The notes: generated by a model not told the origin, from the sequence alone. A DNA stretch of 64,000 nucleotides from Aquihabitans sp. G128 (GCF_019048865.1 NZ_CP077604.1:806001-870000); one strand, 5' to 3'. Shown: positions 26,481 to 35,454, counted from the stretch's first letter. Numbers and translations: made by a program.

Positions 26481-27426
26481 ATGGTGCGAGACGGGCGGTT
26501 GCGGGCGCTGGTCGTCGTCGGGGTCCTCGTGGCCTCCGTGTTGGGCGGCGCTTCGAGCCCGGTCCCCGCCGGGGCCGCCCTCGACCGCACGGCCACGCCC
26601 GCCTACGCGACCAAGGCGCTCGACCGGGGGTTCGTGGCCGTGTTCGGCCGACACCCCAACGCCGCGTCGAAGGCCTACTGGTACCCCCGCCTCGTGGAGA
26701 CGCCGAACGCCACCTGGTTCGCCCTCGTCCTCATGGACACCGCCGAGTACCGGGCGGGCCGGGGCGAGCTGGCCGATGCCGCGTTGGTGGATCGGGTGTA
26801 CCGGGACGGGGCGGCTCGAGCCGCCACCGCAAGCGAGCTCGCGCTGTGGCAGGCGGCGTTCCGCAACGGCTCCCAGGACCGGGCCACGTTCTTCGGGTGG
26901 GCGGTGGAGCACCTGTTCGGCGGGACCCTCGCCCGGCCCCGGGCCACGGTGCCGTGCTCGACGTTCCGCAGCGGTGGCCTGGTCCCGCGCTGCGAGGCCG
27001 GGGGCGGGGGCACGCAGCGGGACGTCTCGATCGTGCTGGTGCCCGGCACCAACATCTACGTCGATCGGAGCTGGTACCTCGAGGTCGACGGCCTGGTGGC
27101 GCTGGCCCGCAAGGCGGGGTGGAACCTGCAGGCCGAGCGCGACCCAGGCACCCCGTCGTGGATGCTCTCGCCGGGGAGCTGGCGCAGCTGGGACGAGCAG
27201 CAGTGGCTCTACGACCACGGCTACCCGGCGAACCCCCCCAGGCCGGTCGATGCACGAGTGGGGGCTGGCGATCGACCTCACCTGCAACGGCGTCCGCATC
27301 CCCGAGAACCGCGCCTGCTGGGACTGGGTGCGCGCCCACGGCCCGGCGTACCAGGTGCGCCTGTTCACCGGGGCGACGTCGCCGACGCATCCCGAGGCCC
27401 CGCACTTCTCCACCAACGGGCGCTGA
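26481..27426 (+). CDS. Secreted D-Ala-D-Ala carboxypeptidase (VanY-type), frameshifted
   Basis: The protein starts at ATG 26481 with a signal peptide (VVVGVLVASVLGGASSPVPA). A DUF4214-like helical region follows (FVAVFGRHPNAASKAYW through FFGWAVEHLF). The peptidase-like part begins near WDEQQWLYDHG. At the C7 run 27233-27239 the frame changes. After one C is removed it continues GRSMHEWGLAIDLTCNG, with the SxHxxGxAID zinc motif, and ends PHFSTNGR. The expected product is about 315 residues. It would trim peptidoglycan stem peptides, with the N-terminal region perhaps for substrate or wall binding. Confidence 0.75.
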
Positions 27427-27465
27427 GCCCGGGGCGGAAGCGGAGCCGATCGCAAGGTGGTCGCG

Positions 27466-27471
27466 TAGGTT
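27466..27471 (+). promoter_or_regulatory. -10 box, leaderless start of the AraC gene
   Basis: TAGGTT 7 nt before ATG 27479. Confidence 0.6.
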
Positions 27472-27478
27472 CGTGGCC

Positions 27479-27887
27479 ATGACGCCGGACGAGCTGGCCG
27501 ACCTCGCGCACCTCCGGCGGGCGCGGGATCTGATGGACCGGGAGTACGCGCGGCCGCTCGACGTGCCCGCCATGGCGCGAGCGGCGCTGATGTCACCGGC
27601 CCACTTCTCCCGCAAGTTCCGGGCCGCCTACGGCGAGACGCCCTACTCCTACCTGATGACCCGACGCATCGAGCGGGCGAAGGCGCTGCTCCGCCAGGGC
27701 ACGTCGGTCACCGGCGCGTGCGTCGCGGTCGGTGCCACCTCGCTCGGCTCCTTCAGCGCGCTTCACCGAGATCGTGGGGGAGACGCCCTCGGCGTACCGG
27801 GCGCGGGACCACGGCGGGCTCGAGGCGGTGCCGTCGTGCGCCAGCAAGGTCGGCACGCGGCCGCGTCGGACCCGCGCCTCCTCGTAG
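27479..27887 (+). CDS. AraC-family transcription regulator, frameshifted
   Basis: A DNA-binding domain only (about 136 residues): first helix-turn-helix DVPAMARAALMSPAHFSRKF, then TPYSYLMTRRIERAKALL and the second helix-turn-helix VAVGATSLGSFSA. The frame breaks at 27755-27762 in a GCGCGC tract. In the next frame it resumes FTEIVGETPSAYRARDH, the family C terminus, stopping at 27885-27887. A two-base loss (giving SFSARFTE) or a one-base gain would explain it. It is followed 77 nt later by a VOC gene, a common AraC/VOC pairing. Confidence 0.75.
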
Positions 27888-27952
27888 CCCGCTGCTCGCG
27901 CCACCCCGCCCCACCGAGCAGGATCGGAGAAGCGGCCGGCCGGGGGTGCCCG

Positions 27953-27958
27953 TACGGT
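27953..27958 (+). promoter_or_regulatory. -10 box, leaderless start of the 27965 VOC gene
   Basis: TACGGT 6 nt before ATG 27965. Confidence 0.6.
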
Positions 27959-27964
27959 CGAGCC

Positions 27965-28366
27965 ATGGCAACCACCACCGTCTCCCAGATGTTCATCTCC
28001 GTCCACGACCCCGAAGAGGCGCTGGCCTTCTACCGGGACGCGCTGGGCTTCGAGGTCCGCATGGACGTGTCCTCCGACGGCTTCCGCTGGGTCACCGTCG
28101 GAGCACCGGGCCAGGACGTCGACATCGTGCTCTCGCAGCCCCACGGCGGACGCTCCCAGGCCGAAGGCGACGCCCTCCTCGCCCTGGTCACCCAGGGCTC
28201 GCTGCAGGCGGCCATCTTCAAGTCCGACGACCTCGACGCCACCTTCGAGCAGGTCCGCTCCTCGGGCGCCGAGGTCCTCCAGGAGCCGACGTCCCAGCCG
28301 TGGGGGGCTCGAGACTGCGCCTTCCGGGACCCGTCGGGCAACCTCGTCCGCATCGCCCAGGCCTGA
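27965..28366 (+). CDS. VOC-family (glyoxalase/bleomycin-resistance-like) protein
   Basis: A 133-residue vicinal-oxygen-chelate protein with two beta-alpha-beta-beta-beta modules: MFISVHDPEEALAFYRDALG at the start and CAFRDPSGNLVRIAQ at the end (metal-ligand Glu absent in this C-terminal motif, where many enzymes have NxxE). It may bind or modify a small toxic molecule. It lies next to an AraC regulator and upstream of DUF1059 and UvrA-like genes. Confidence 0.82.
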   Translation: MATTTVSQMFISVHDPEEALAFYRDALGFEVRMDVSSDGFRWVTVGAPGQDVDIVLSQPHGGRSQAEGDALLALVTQGSLQAAIFKSDDLDATFEQVRSSGAEVLQEPTSQPWGARDCAFRDPSGNLVRIAQA

Positions 28367-28397
28367 CCCGACCCGACGCGCGAGGAGCGATCGAACG

Positions 28398-28634
28398 ATG
28401 AAGACCATGACCTGCGCCCAGCTGGGCGGCCCGTGCGACCACGCCCACCGGGGCGAGACGGCCGACGACGTCATCAACGCCCAGGACCAGCACCTCAAGG
28501 ACGCCGTCGCCGCCGGCGACGACGCGCACCGGCCGGCCCGCGACGACATGAAGGGGCGGTGGAAGCACCCCATCAAGGGGATGGCGTGGTACAAGGGCGC
28601 CAAGCGGGACTTCGCCGCACTCCCCGAGGATTGA
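28398..28634 (+). CDS. Small DUF1059-like protein
   Basis: A 78-residue protein starting MKTMTCAQLGGPCDHAHRG, with Cys6 and Cys13 and acidic/His-rich helix following (DDVINAQDQHLKDAV), ending KGRWKHPIKGMAWYKGAK. The N terminus matches DUF1059 (MKTMTCxQLGGxCD). A GAGGAGCG Shine-Dalgarno-like tract precedes ATG 28398. The two cysteines might bind a metal. Unknown role; co-located with VOC and UvrA-like genes. Confidence 0.75.
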   Translation: MKTMTCAQLGGPCDHAHRGETADDVINAQDQHLKDAVAAGDDAHRPARDDMKGRWKHPIKGMAWYKGAKRDFAALPED

Positions 28635-28722
28635 GCCCGGCTCGTCCGGGGGGCTGCGTCCGCCGGTCCTCGAACCGCGCTGCCCACACCAGCCCGACGA
28701 CCGCCCCGGCGGAGGAGACCCG

Positions 28723-31099
28723 ATGACCAAGGCCACCGCGTCCGCCTCGCACCCGGCGGACCAGCACGACCTGATCCGCGTCCAGGGCGCCCGGGTGAAC
28801 AACCTCAAGGACATCAGCGTCGAGCTGCCGAAGCGCCGCCTGACGGTCTTCACCGGGGTGTCGGGCTCGGGGAAGAGCTCGCTGGTGTTCGGCACCATCG
28901 CCGCGGAGTCGCAGCGGATGATCAACGAGACCTACAGCGCGTTCGTGCAGGGCTTCATGCCCACCCAGGCCCGGCCCGACGTCGACGTGATGGACGGGTT
29001 GACCACCGCGATCATCGTCGACCAGGAGCGGATGGGCGCCAACGTGCGCTCGACGGTGGGGACCGCCACGGACGCCAACGCCATGCTCCGCATCCTCTTC
29101 AGCCGCCTCGGCCAGCCGTACGTGGGGCCGCCCAACGCCTTCTCGTTCAACACCGCGACGGTCAGCGGGGCCGGCGCCATCACCGTCGAGAAGGGTGGCC
29201 AGAAGACCCGCGAGAAGCGCACGTTCAGCCGGGCCGGCGGCATGTGCCCGCGCTGCGAGGGCATGGGCTCGGTGACCGACTTCGACCTCATGGCGCTCTA
29301 CGACGACGCCAAGTCGCTCAACGAGGGCGCCCTCACCATCCCGGGCTACAGCATGGACGGCTGGCAGGGGCGCATCTTCCGAGGCTGCGGGTTCTTCGAC
29401 CCCGACAAGCCGATCAAGCGGTTCACCAAGAAGGAGATGGCGGACCTCCTCCACAAGGAGCCCACCAAGATCAAGGTGGAGGGCATCAACCTCACCTACG
29501 CCGGGCTGATCCCCCAGATCCAGAAGTCATACCTGTCCAAGGACGTCGAGGCCATGCAGCCCCACATCCGGGCCTTCGTGGAGCGGGCGATCACCTTCAC
29601 CACCTGTCCCGACTGCGACGGCTCCCGGCTCAACGAGGCGGCCCGCTCGTCCAAGGTCGCCGGCATCAGCATCGCCGGCGCGTGCGCCATGCAGATCAGC
29701 GACCTGGCCGAGTGGGCGAGCGGGTTGGACGAGCCGTCGATGGCCCCGCTGCTCGCGACGCTCCGCCACTCGCTGGACTCGTTCGTCGAGATCGGGCTGG
29801 GCTACCTCTCGCTCGACCGCTCCTCCGGGACCCTGTCGGGCGGCGAGGCGCAGCGCACCAAGATGATCCGCCACCTCGGGTCGTCGCTCACCGACGTCAC
29901 CTACGTCTTCGACGAGCCCACCATCGGCCTGCACCCCCACGACATCGCCCGCATGAACGAGCTGCTGCTCCAGCTGCGCGACAAGGGCAACACCGTGCTG
30001 CTCGTGGAGCACAAGCCCGAAGCCATCGCCATCGCCGACCACGTGGTCGATCTGGGTCCCCGGGCCGGCAGCGACGGGGGAGAGGTGGTGTTCGAGGGCA
30101 CCGTCGAGGGCCTGCGGGGGGAGCGGCACGCTCACCGGTCGGCACCTGGACGACCGGGCCACGCTGAAGGACGAGGTGCGCGCGCCGTCGGGCGCCCTCG
30201 AGGTCCGCAGCGCCAGCACCCACAACCTCCGCGACGTCGACGTCGACATCCCGCTCGGCGTGCTGGTGGTGGTCACCGGCGTCGCCGGCTCGGGCAAGAG
30301 CTCGCTGATCCACGGCTCGGTCGCCGGTGGGGAAGGGGTCGTCACCGTCGACCAGGGCGCCATCAAGGGCTCGCGGCGCAGCAACCCGGCCACCTACACC
30401 GGCATGTTGGAGCCCATCCGCAAGGCCTTCGCCAAGGCCAACGGCGTGAAGCCGGCGCTGTTCAGCGCCAACTCCGAGGGGGCGTGCCCCGCCTGCAACG
30501 GCGCCGGGGTTCTCTACAGCGACCTGGCGATGATGGCCGGCGTGGCCACCGTCTGCGAGGAGTGCGAGGGCAAGCGGTTCCAGGCCGAGGTCCTCGAGCA
30601 CACCTTCGGCGGCAAGGACATCGACCAGGTGCTGAACCTGTCGGTGGCCGAGGCGGAGGCGTTCTTCGCCCCTGGCGACGCGTCGGTCCCGGCGGCCCAC
30701 AAGGTCCTCACCCACCTCGCCGACGTCGGCCTCGGGTACCTGAAGGTCGGCCAGCCGCTCACCACCCTCTCGGGGGGCGAGCGCCAGCGGTTGAAGCTGG
30801 CCACCCACATGGCCGAGAAGGGCGGCGTCTACGTGCTCGACGAGCCCACCACCGGCCTGCACCTCGCGGATGTCGAGAACCTGCTGGGGCTGCTCGACCG
30901 CCTGGTCGACTCGGGGAAGTCGGTGATCGTCATCGAGCACCACCAGGCCGTCATGGCCCACGCCGACTGGATCATCGACCTCGGGCCCGGAGCCGGCCAC
31001 GAGGGCGGGACCGTCGTGTTCGAGGGCACTCCGGCCGACCTCATCGCCGGTCGGGGCACGCTCACCGGCGAGCACCTCGCCGCCTACGTCGGCGGCTGA
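28723..31099 (+). CDS. UvrA-like tandem ABC ATPase (short form), frameshifted
   Basis: A UvrA paralogue of about 791 residues, shorter than the 940-residue repair UvrA. First half: Walker [11 protein letters not shown], zinc-finger cysteines in CPRCEGMGS, signature LSGGEAQR, Walker [13 protein letters not shown]. Second half: Walker [19 protein letters not shown] with CEEC, signature LSGGERQR, Walker [13 protein letters not shown]. The frame breaks at the G6 run 30116-30121; removing one G restores [27 protein letters not shown] Shine-Dalgarno sequence precedes ATG 28723. Short UvrA paralogues are linked to drug or DNA-adduct tolerance; that role is inference here. Confidence 0.82.
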
Positions 31100-31205
31100 G
31101 CCGCCCGAACGACCCCGGCCGAAGCGGACAGCCCCTGTCCGCCTCGTGCGCGAAGGTGCGACCCACCGCCGCCTCGAGCGACCACGCCATCGAACGGAGC
31201 ACCCC

Positions 31206-31667
31206 GTGACCCGCGAGTTCCAAGTCACCTTCGACGCCCACGACCCCCGAGCGCTGTCGACCTTCTGGCGGGAGGTGCTCGGGTACGTCCACCCTGGCCC
31301 GCCGGGGGTCGTGCTGGCCGAGGGAGAGGACCCGCTCGAGGCCTGGGATCGGTTCCTCGCCGGGATCGGCGTGCCGGAGGAGCAGCGCAACAGCCGTTCG
31401 GCCATCGAGGACCCGGCCGGCGTGGGCCCGCGGGTCTTCTTCCAGCAGGTGCCGGAGGACAAGGTGGCCAAGAACCGGGTCCACCTCGACGTCCGGGCCG
31501 CCCCGGGCCTCCAGGGCGACGAGCGGATGGCCGCCCTGGAGGCCGAGGCCGACCGGCTCGTCGCCCTCGGCGCCACCCGCCTGTACCGGGAGGAGCCGCA
31601 GCCGCCCCTGTCGGCCGGCCACCTCACCCTGGCCGACCCCGAGGGCAACGAGCTCTGCCTGGACTGA
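31206..31667 (+). CDS. VOC-family (glyoxalase-like) protein
   Basis: A 153-residue glyoxalase-like-domain protein: FQVTFDAHDPRALSTFWREV at the start, KNRVHLDVRA in the centre and a C-terminal LADPEGNELCLD with the usual metal-binding glutamate. It starts at GTG 31206, 106 nt after the UvrA-like gene and in the same direction. The second VOC protein of this cassette. Substrate unknown. Confidence 0.82.
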   Translation: MTREFQVTFDAHDPRALSTFWREVLGYVHPGPPGVVLAEGEDPLEAWDRFLAGIGVPEEQRNSRSAIEDPAGVGPRVFFQQVPEDKVAKNRVHLDVRAAPGLQGDERMAALEAEADRLVALGATRLYREEPQPPLSAGHLTLADPEGNELCLD

Positions 31668-31774
31668 GGCCCGAGCCGGGCGTGCCCTGACGCGCCTGTC
31701 ATGGGAGGCGGCGCAGCGGCTCCTCCTCCCTGGCCGGTGCTCGGTGGAAGCAGCGGCGCGACCTCGGAGGAACC

Positions 31775-33850
31775 GTGTCCCTGCTCCCGCCCTTGCTGCT
31801 GCGCCCTCTGCCGGCGCTGCGACCCGTCGGGCGGCGGGCCCTCGCCGTCGCCGCCAGCCTGGTGGTGGTCGCCCTCGGCCTCGTCGGCCCGACCGCGGCG
31901 CCGGCCACGCCGACGGGTGCCGGCCGGGTCAGCCAGGCCGCCGCGGGCGGCATGCGGGTGGAGCTGCAGCAGCTGGGCGGCGACGACGGCGACGGGAGCA
32001 ACCTCGCGCTGTCCGAGGGGGAGGTGGTGTTCCTCGCCCTGGTGGTCCACAACGACGGGGCCGGTGACCTCACCCCGTTCGAGGCGAGCGTCGCCCTGCC
32101 GGGCACCGACCCCCAGATCGCCACCACCTGCAGCTGGGTCACGTTGGCGCCGGGCGGCACCGCCGCCTGCCGGGTCCGCTGGGTGGTGCCCGCGGTCCTG
32201 GCCTACCCCTCCTACGTCCTGCACGCCGAGGTGCGGGCCCACGACGGCACCGGCGCCGAGCGGTCGGCGGGGGCTGACGCCCTGGCCCAGCACGCCGGGC
32301 TGGTCCAGCCGCTGTCGGTCCTCGCCACCGACGCCCGGCTCCTCGATGCCGATGGCGACGGCGCCGCCAGCGTCGGCGACGCGGTGCGGGTCACCTACCA
32401 CGTGGTCGGCGACACCGGCTCCGGCCTGGTCAGGGTCACCGACCTCGTCGGTGGCGAGCAGCACCCGGCCGACGGCCCGACCGGACCGGTGGTCGACGCC
32501 ATCGACTTCATCTCGGTGGCCCACGACCTCTCCGCCGCCGACCTGGCGGCGGGCGTGCTGCGGGTCGAGGCCCACGCCACCAACACCCGCTACACCATGC
32601 CGTTCGGTCCGGCGTCGGAGGTGCAGAGCGACCTGACGCCGTTCACCATCTCGCTGGCCACGCCGGACCTCCCGGTCCTGCCGCCGACCGCCACGACGTC
32701 GACCACCACCGGTGGCCTGCTCGTCGAGGTCCGGGAGGTCGAGACGACCCAGGCGGCGGGCGGGGAGGTGCTCGAGGGCGGCTACGTGCTGCTCACGGCG
32801 AAGGTGACCAACGTGGGCGACCGAGACGTGACCCCGTACTCGACCACCCTGACCACGAACGACGGCCGGGACCAGCAGGGCTTCGCCTGCCCGCGCCGGC
32901 GGTTGGCGCCCGGCGAGTCCGTCACCTGCTTCCTGCGGGCGACCCTGCCGGCGGCGTCGCTGCCCGCGACCTCGATCCCGGTGCAGGTGGTCTTCAGCGC
33001 CGCAGACGACACCGGGGTCGAGCACGTCGCCTGGGGCCGGACCGACGTCGTGGCGATGCCGGGACCGTCGCCTGACCTGTTCGTCGACGCGGCGGGGACC
33101 GTGGTCGAGGATCGCGACGGCGACGGCGCCATCAGCGTGGGAGACGCCCTCCTGATGCGCTACCAGGTGGTGGAGGACCACGACGATCGCATCTCGACGC
33201 CCTCGCTGGTGGAGCAGCGACCGGACGGGTCCGACCGGGTCGCGGCGCCCTGCGACTCGTACGCGCCCCTGTTCTGCGCCGCCCCGGCCCGGCTCCTGAC
33301 CGGGGCCGACCTCGCCGCCGGCGCCGTCGAGCTGCTGGTCGAGGCCGAGAAGACCGAGTGGCAGGGCAACCGGGCCTCGCCCACGCACCTGACGTTGCGC
33401 AGCGGCCTCGTTGACGTCACCGTCGACCTGGCCACGCTCGCCGCCACCCCCGTGACGACGACCACCTCGACCACCACCCCGGCCACCACGACCTCGACCA
33501 CCGCGACCTCGACGACGGCGGCCGCGACCACCAGCACCACGGTCCGCCGCGCCACGACCTCCACCAGCACGCCCGACGACGTCGTCCTGGGGCCGAGCAC
33601 GTCGGTCGACCTGCCCCTGGCCACCACGCCGGCACCGAGCTCGTCGACGACCAGCGAGGTCCGGGTGACCGCGCCGATCTCATCGGTCAGCGGCGCCGGC
33701 CCGCGGTCCGGCGGCGAGGGGTCGACCGCCGTCCGGGGGAGCACCCTGGCCCGCACCGGCATCGACCTGCGCTCGCTGCTGTCCTCGGCGGCGGTCCTGG
33801 TGGTCAGCGGCACCCTGGTGGTGCGCGGCGCTCGCCGCCGGCACGCCTGA
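31775..33850 (+). CDS. Sortase-anchored surface protein with two calcium-loop-like repeats
   Basis: A 691-residue secreted protein. The start GTG 31775 follows a strong GGAGGAA. A signal peptide (LAVAASLVVVALGLVGPTAA) precedes immunoglobulin-like beta domains: VVHNDGAGDLTPF and KVTNVGDRDVTPYSTTL are DUF11/CARDB-type. Two EF-hand-like loops, DADGDGAASVGD and DRDGDGAISVGD, each begin a beta domain. A Thr/Ser-rich stalk of about 90 residues leads to an LARTG sorting signal, membrane helix and RRRHA tail. It should be covalently attached to the wall. No sortase gene is in the window. Confidence 0.8.
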   Translation: MSLLPPLLLRPLPALRPVGRRALAVAASLVVVALGLVGPTAAPATPTGAGRVSQAAAGGMRVELQQLGGDDGDGSNLALSEGEVVFLALVVHNDGAGDLTPFEASVALPGTDPQIATTCSWVTLAPGGTAACRVRWVVPAVLAYPSYVLHAEVRAHDGTGAERSAGADALAQHAGLVQPLSVLATDARLLDADGDGAASVGDAVRVTYHVVGDTGSGLVRVTDLVGGEQHPADGPTGPVVDAIDFISVAHDLSAADLAAGVLRVEAHATNTRYTMPFGPASEVQSDLTPFTISLATPDLPVLPPTATTSTTTGGLLVEVREVETTQAAGGEVLEGGYVLLTAKVTNVGDRDVTPYSTTLTTNDGRDQQGFACPRRRLAPGESVTCFLRATLPAASLPATSIPVQVVFSAADDTGVEHVAWGRTDVVAMPGPSPDLFVDAAGTVVEDRDGDGAISVGDALLMRYQVVEDHDDRISTPSLVEQRPDGSDRVAAPCDSYAPLFCAAPARLLTGADLAAGAVELLVEAEKTEWQGNRASPTHLTLRSGLVDVTVDLATLAATPVTTTTSTTTPATTTSTTATSTTAAATTSTTVRRATTSTSTPDDVVLGPSTSVDLPLATTPAPSSSTTSEVRVTAPISSVSGAGPRSGGEGSTAVRGSTLARTGIDLRSLLSSAAVLVVSGTLVVRGARRRHA

Positions 33851-33896
33851 GCGGCCCACCGGAAACCACTGCTCGGCCGGGGGAGGGGGCGCGAGG

Positions 33897-34658
33897 GTGG
33901 CGGCTGTGACCGCCGCCGCCGGAGCCCGCTACGACGCCATCGGACGGACCTACGGCCGAACCCGTCGGGAGGATCCCCACGTGGCGGCGCAGGTCCACGC
34001 GGCGCTCGGCGACGCCCGCACCATCGTGAACGTCGGCGCCGGGTCGGGGAGCTACGAGCCGGCCGATCGGGCGGTGGTGGCCGTCGAGCCCTCGGTGCAG
34101 ATGATCCGCCAGCGAGCTGGCCGGCCGGCTCCCGTGGTCCGGGGAGTGGCCGAAGCGCTGCCGTTCGCCGACGGCTCGTTCGACCTGGCCCTGGCCGTGC
34201 TCACCGCCCACCACTGGACCGATGCGGCCGCCGGCTTGGGGGAGCTGGCCCGGGTGGCCGCTCGCCAGGTGGTCCTCTACTTCGAGCCGCTCCGGAACCG
34301 CGACTTCTGGGCCATCGAGTACTTCCCCGCCGCCCTCGACCTGCCCAGCGAGATCGACCCACCGGGGGAGCGGCTGCTCGCCGAGCACCTCGATCTCCAC
34401 GAGGTCCGCCCGGTGCTGGTGCCCCGGGACTGCCTCGACGGGTTCGGCGTGGCGTTCTGGGCCCGCCCCGAGGCCTACCTCGACCCCGACGTGCAGTCCG
34501 GTATGTCGTGGCTGGCCATGCTGCCGGCCGACGACCTCGCCCGGGGCACGGCGGCCCTGCGCGCCGACCTGGCCTCGGGCGCCTGGGACCGCCGCCACGG
34601 CCACCTCCGCACCGAGGACGTCTACGACGGCGGCTACCGCCTGGCCCTCGCCGGTTGA
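33897..34658 (+). CDS. SAM-dependent methyltransferase
   Basis: A 253-residue class I methyltransferase (Methyltransf_11-like): YDAIGRTYGRTRREDP at the start, SAM motif I in IVNVGAGSGSYE, the acidic second strand VAVEPSVQMI, EALPFADGSFDLAL and a post-motif helix. GTG 33897 is preceded by a purine-rich GGGAGGGGG. The substrate is not predictable. It is the last gene before the repeat-rich region. Confidence 0.8.
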   Translation: MAAVTAAAGARYDAIGRTYGRTRREDPHVAAQVHAALGDARTIVNVGAGSGSYEPADRAVVAVEPSVQMIRQRAGRPAPVVRGVAEALPFADGSFDLALAVLTAHHWTDAAAGLGELARVAARQVVLYFEPLRNRDFWAIEYFPAALDLPSEIDPPGERLLAEHLDLHEVRPVLVPRDCLDGFGVAFWARPEAYLDPDVQSGMSWLAMLPADDLARGTAALRADLASGAWDRRHGHLRTEDVYDGGYRLALAG

Positions 34659-34691
34659 GCCCTATTGGGCGTTCCCCCGTTCGCCCATAAT

Positions 34692-34704
34692 TTACGTTAT
34701 GTAA
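34692..34704. promoter_or_regulatory. AT-rich imperfect palindrome
   Basis: TTACGTTATGTAA matches its own complement at 10 of 13 positions and lies in the only AT-rich patch of this region. It could be a promoter or protein-binding site; nothing decides its direction. Confidence 0.35.
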
Positions 34705-34763
34705 TTTCTATGCCAGGTCCGGGAACCAGTGATGGCGGGTGGCGTCACCTTCGACCACCGCTC

Positions 34764-34813
34764 GAACTTTGGGTCCCACACCCCTGCGGGCGCCGGTGTC
34801 GGACCCAAAGTTC
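34764..34813. repeat. Palindromic repeat 1a (GAACTTTGGGTCC arms)
   Basis: Arms GAACTTTGGGTCC (34764-34776) and GGACCCAAAGTTC (34801-34813) form a perfect 13-bp stem with a 24-nt interior whose ACACC/GGTGT ends can extend the stem. Confidence 0.85.
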
Positions 34814-34816
34814 CGA

Positions 34817-34831
34817 ATGGGCTCGGCCCAT
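34817..34831. repeat. Small hairpin between palindromic repeats 1a and 1b
   Basis: ATGGGC-TCG-GCCCAT: a perfect 6-bp stem and 3-nt loop, centred between the two large inverted repeats. Confidence 0.7.
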
Positions 34832-34836
34832 CCACC

Positions 34837-34884
34837 GAACTTTGGGTCTGAGGCCCGTGCGCGCCCGTGTGGGACCCAAAGTTC
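34837..34884. repeat. Palindromic repeat 1b
   Basis: Left arm GAACTTTGGGTC(T) (34837-34849) and right arm GGACCCAAAGTTC (34872-34884), 73 nt after copy 1a and in the same orientation, with a different interior. Confidence 0.85.
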
Positions 34885-34994
34885 CGAGTGGTTCCGTCGA
34901 TCGGGCGGATCTTGAGCTGCGTTGGCTGGCGGGATCGGGTCGGGCGGCCAGGCGGCGTCGACGGGGCATCGCTTCCCCGCCTCTGCCGTCGGGC

Positions 34995-35000
34995 TACGTT
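34995..35000 (+). promoter_or_regulatory. -10 box, leaderless start of the zinc-finger gene
   Basis: TACGTT 7 nt before GTG 35008; its last two bases are in the CACGTG palindrome. Confidence 0.6.
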
Positions 35001-35016
35001 TCGTCACGTGACGAAA
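34999..35016. promoter_or_regulatory. 18-bp CACGTG palindrome over the start codon
   Basis: TTTCGTCACGTGACGAAA is a perfect 18-bp palindrome spanning the predicted transcription start and the GTG start codon at 35008. A second, longer copy lies at 35435-35454. Confidence 0.8.
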
Positions 35017-35388
35017 GCACCCGATCCCGAGCCGGCGCTGCTCCGAGCCGAACGGTGCCGGTGGTGCGGCCGGGCGCTGCCGGAGCGGCGGCCCACCGGT
35101 CGGCCTCGCCGCTACTGCCGTCCGGGCTGTCGCCAGCAGGCGCACCTCGCCCGCAAGCTGGCCGGGGTGCACGGCCTCGGCGACGGCGACGTGATCGTCG
35201 ACCGCCTGAAGCTCGAGGAGCTCCAAGGCGCGCTGTACTGCTTGCAGGCCGCCATCGAGGACGTCGATCGCGACCTCACGGGAAGGCCCAGCGCCGCCGA
35301 GGTGCGCGAGGCCATGGCCTGGCTGCTCGACAACGCCCGACCGGCGGCTGCCTGCTGGATCGAGCCCCGGACCGCCGAAGCGGGGTGA
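35008..35388 (+). CDS. Small protein with a Cys4 zinc-finger and helical tail
   Basis: A 126-residue protein. Residues about 16-50 hold CRWCGRALPERRP and a second cysteine pair in RYCRPGCRQQAHLARK, a treble-clef-like finger seen in small actinobacterial proteins. The C-terminal part is helical (DRLKLEELQGALYCLQAAI, then EVREAMAWLLDNARP). The palindrome sitting on its start codon suggests that it, or a regulator nearby, binds there. Unknown function. Confidence 0.65.
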   Translation: MTKAPDPEPALLRAERCRWCGRALPERRPTGRPRRYCRPGCRQQAHLARKLAGVHGLGDGDVIVDRLKLEELQGALYCLQAAIEDVDRDLTGRPSAAEVREAMAWLLDNARPAAACWIEPRTAEAG

Positions 35389-35434
35389 CGCTCGGGGGGG
35401 GGTCGCGCTCCCCTGCAGCCGCAGGTCGTGCACT

Positions 35435-35454
35435 GTTTCGTCACGTGACGAAAC
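35435..35454. promoter_or_regulatory. 20-bp CACGTG palindrome, second copy
   Basis: GTTTCGTCACGTGACGAAAC is a perfect 20-bp palindrome sharing the 18-bp core at 34999-35016. Like the first, its GTGACGAAA opens a short frame, here only 24 codons long. Confidence 0.8.

Larger units (their letters stand above)
34659..35007. other. Gene-free region with twin palindromes and an AT-rich island
   Basis: No credible ORF. It holds an AT-rich island (34687-34711) that stands out in this GC-rich DNA, two long inverted repeats with a small hairpin between them, and the -10 and operator of the 35008 gene. Confidence 0.7.

Noticed and set aside
34817-34831. The small ATGGGC hairpin as a terminator for the methyltransferase.
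   Set aside because: It lies about 160 nt after the stop, between the large palindromes and without a T-tract.
35240-35446. Minus-strand gene starting GTGACGAAACAGTGC at the second CACGTG palindrome.
   Set aside because: It reads into the reverse of the zinc-finger gene through a G9 run, with no domain; the start arises from the palindrome itself.
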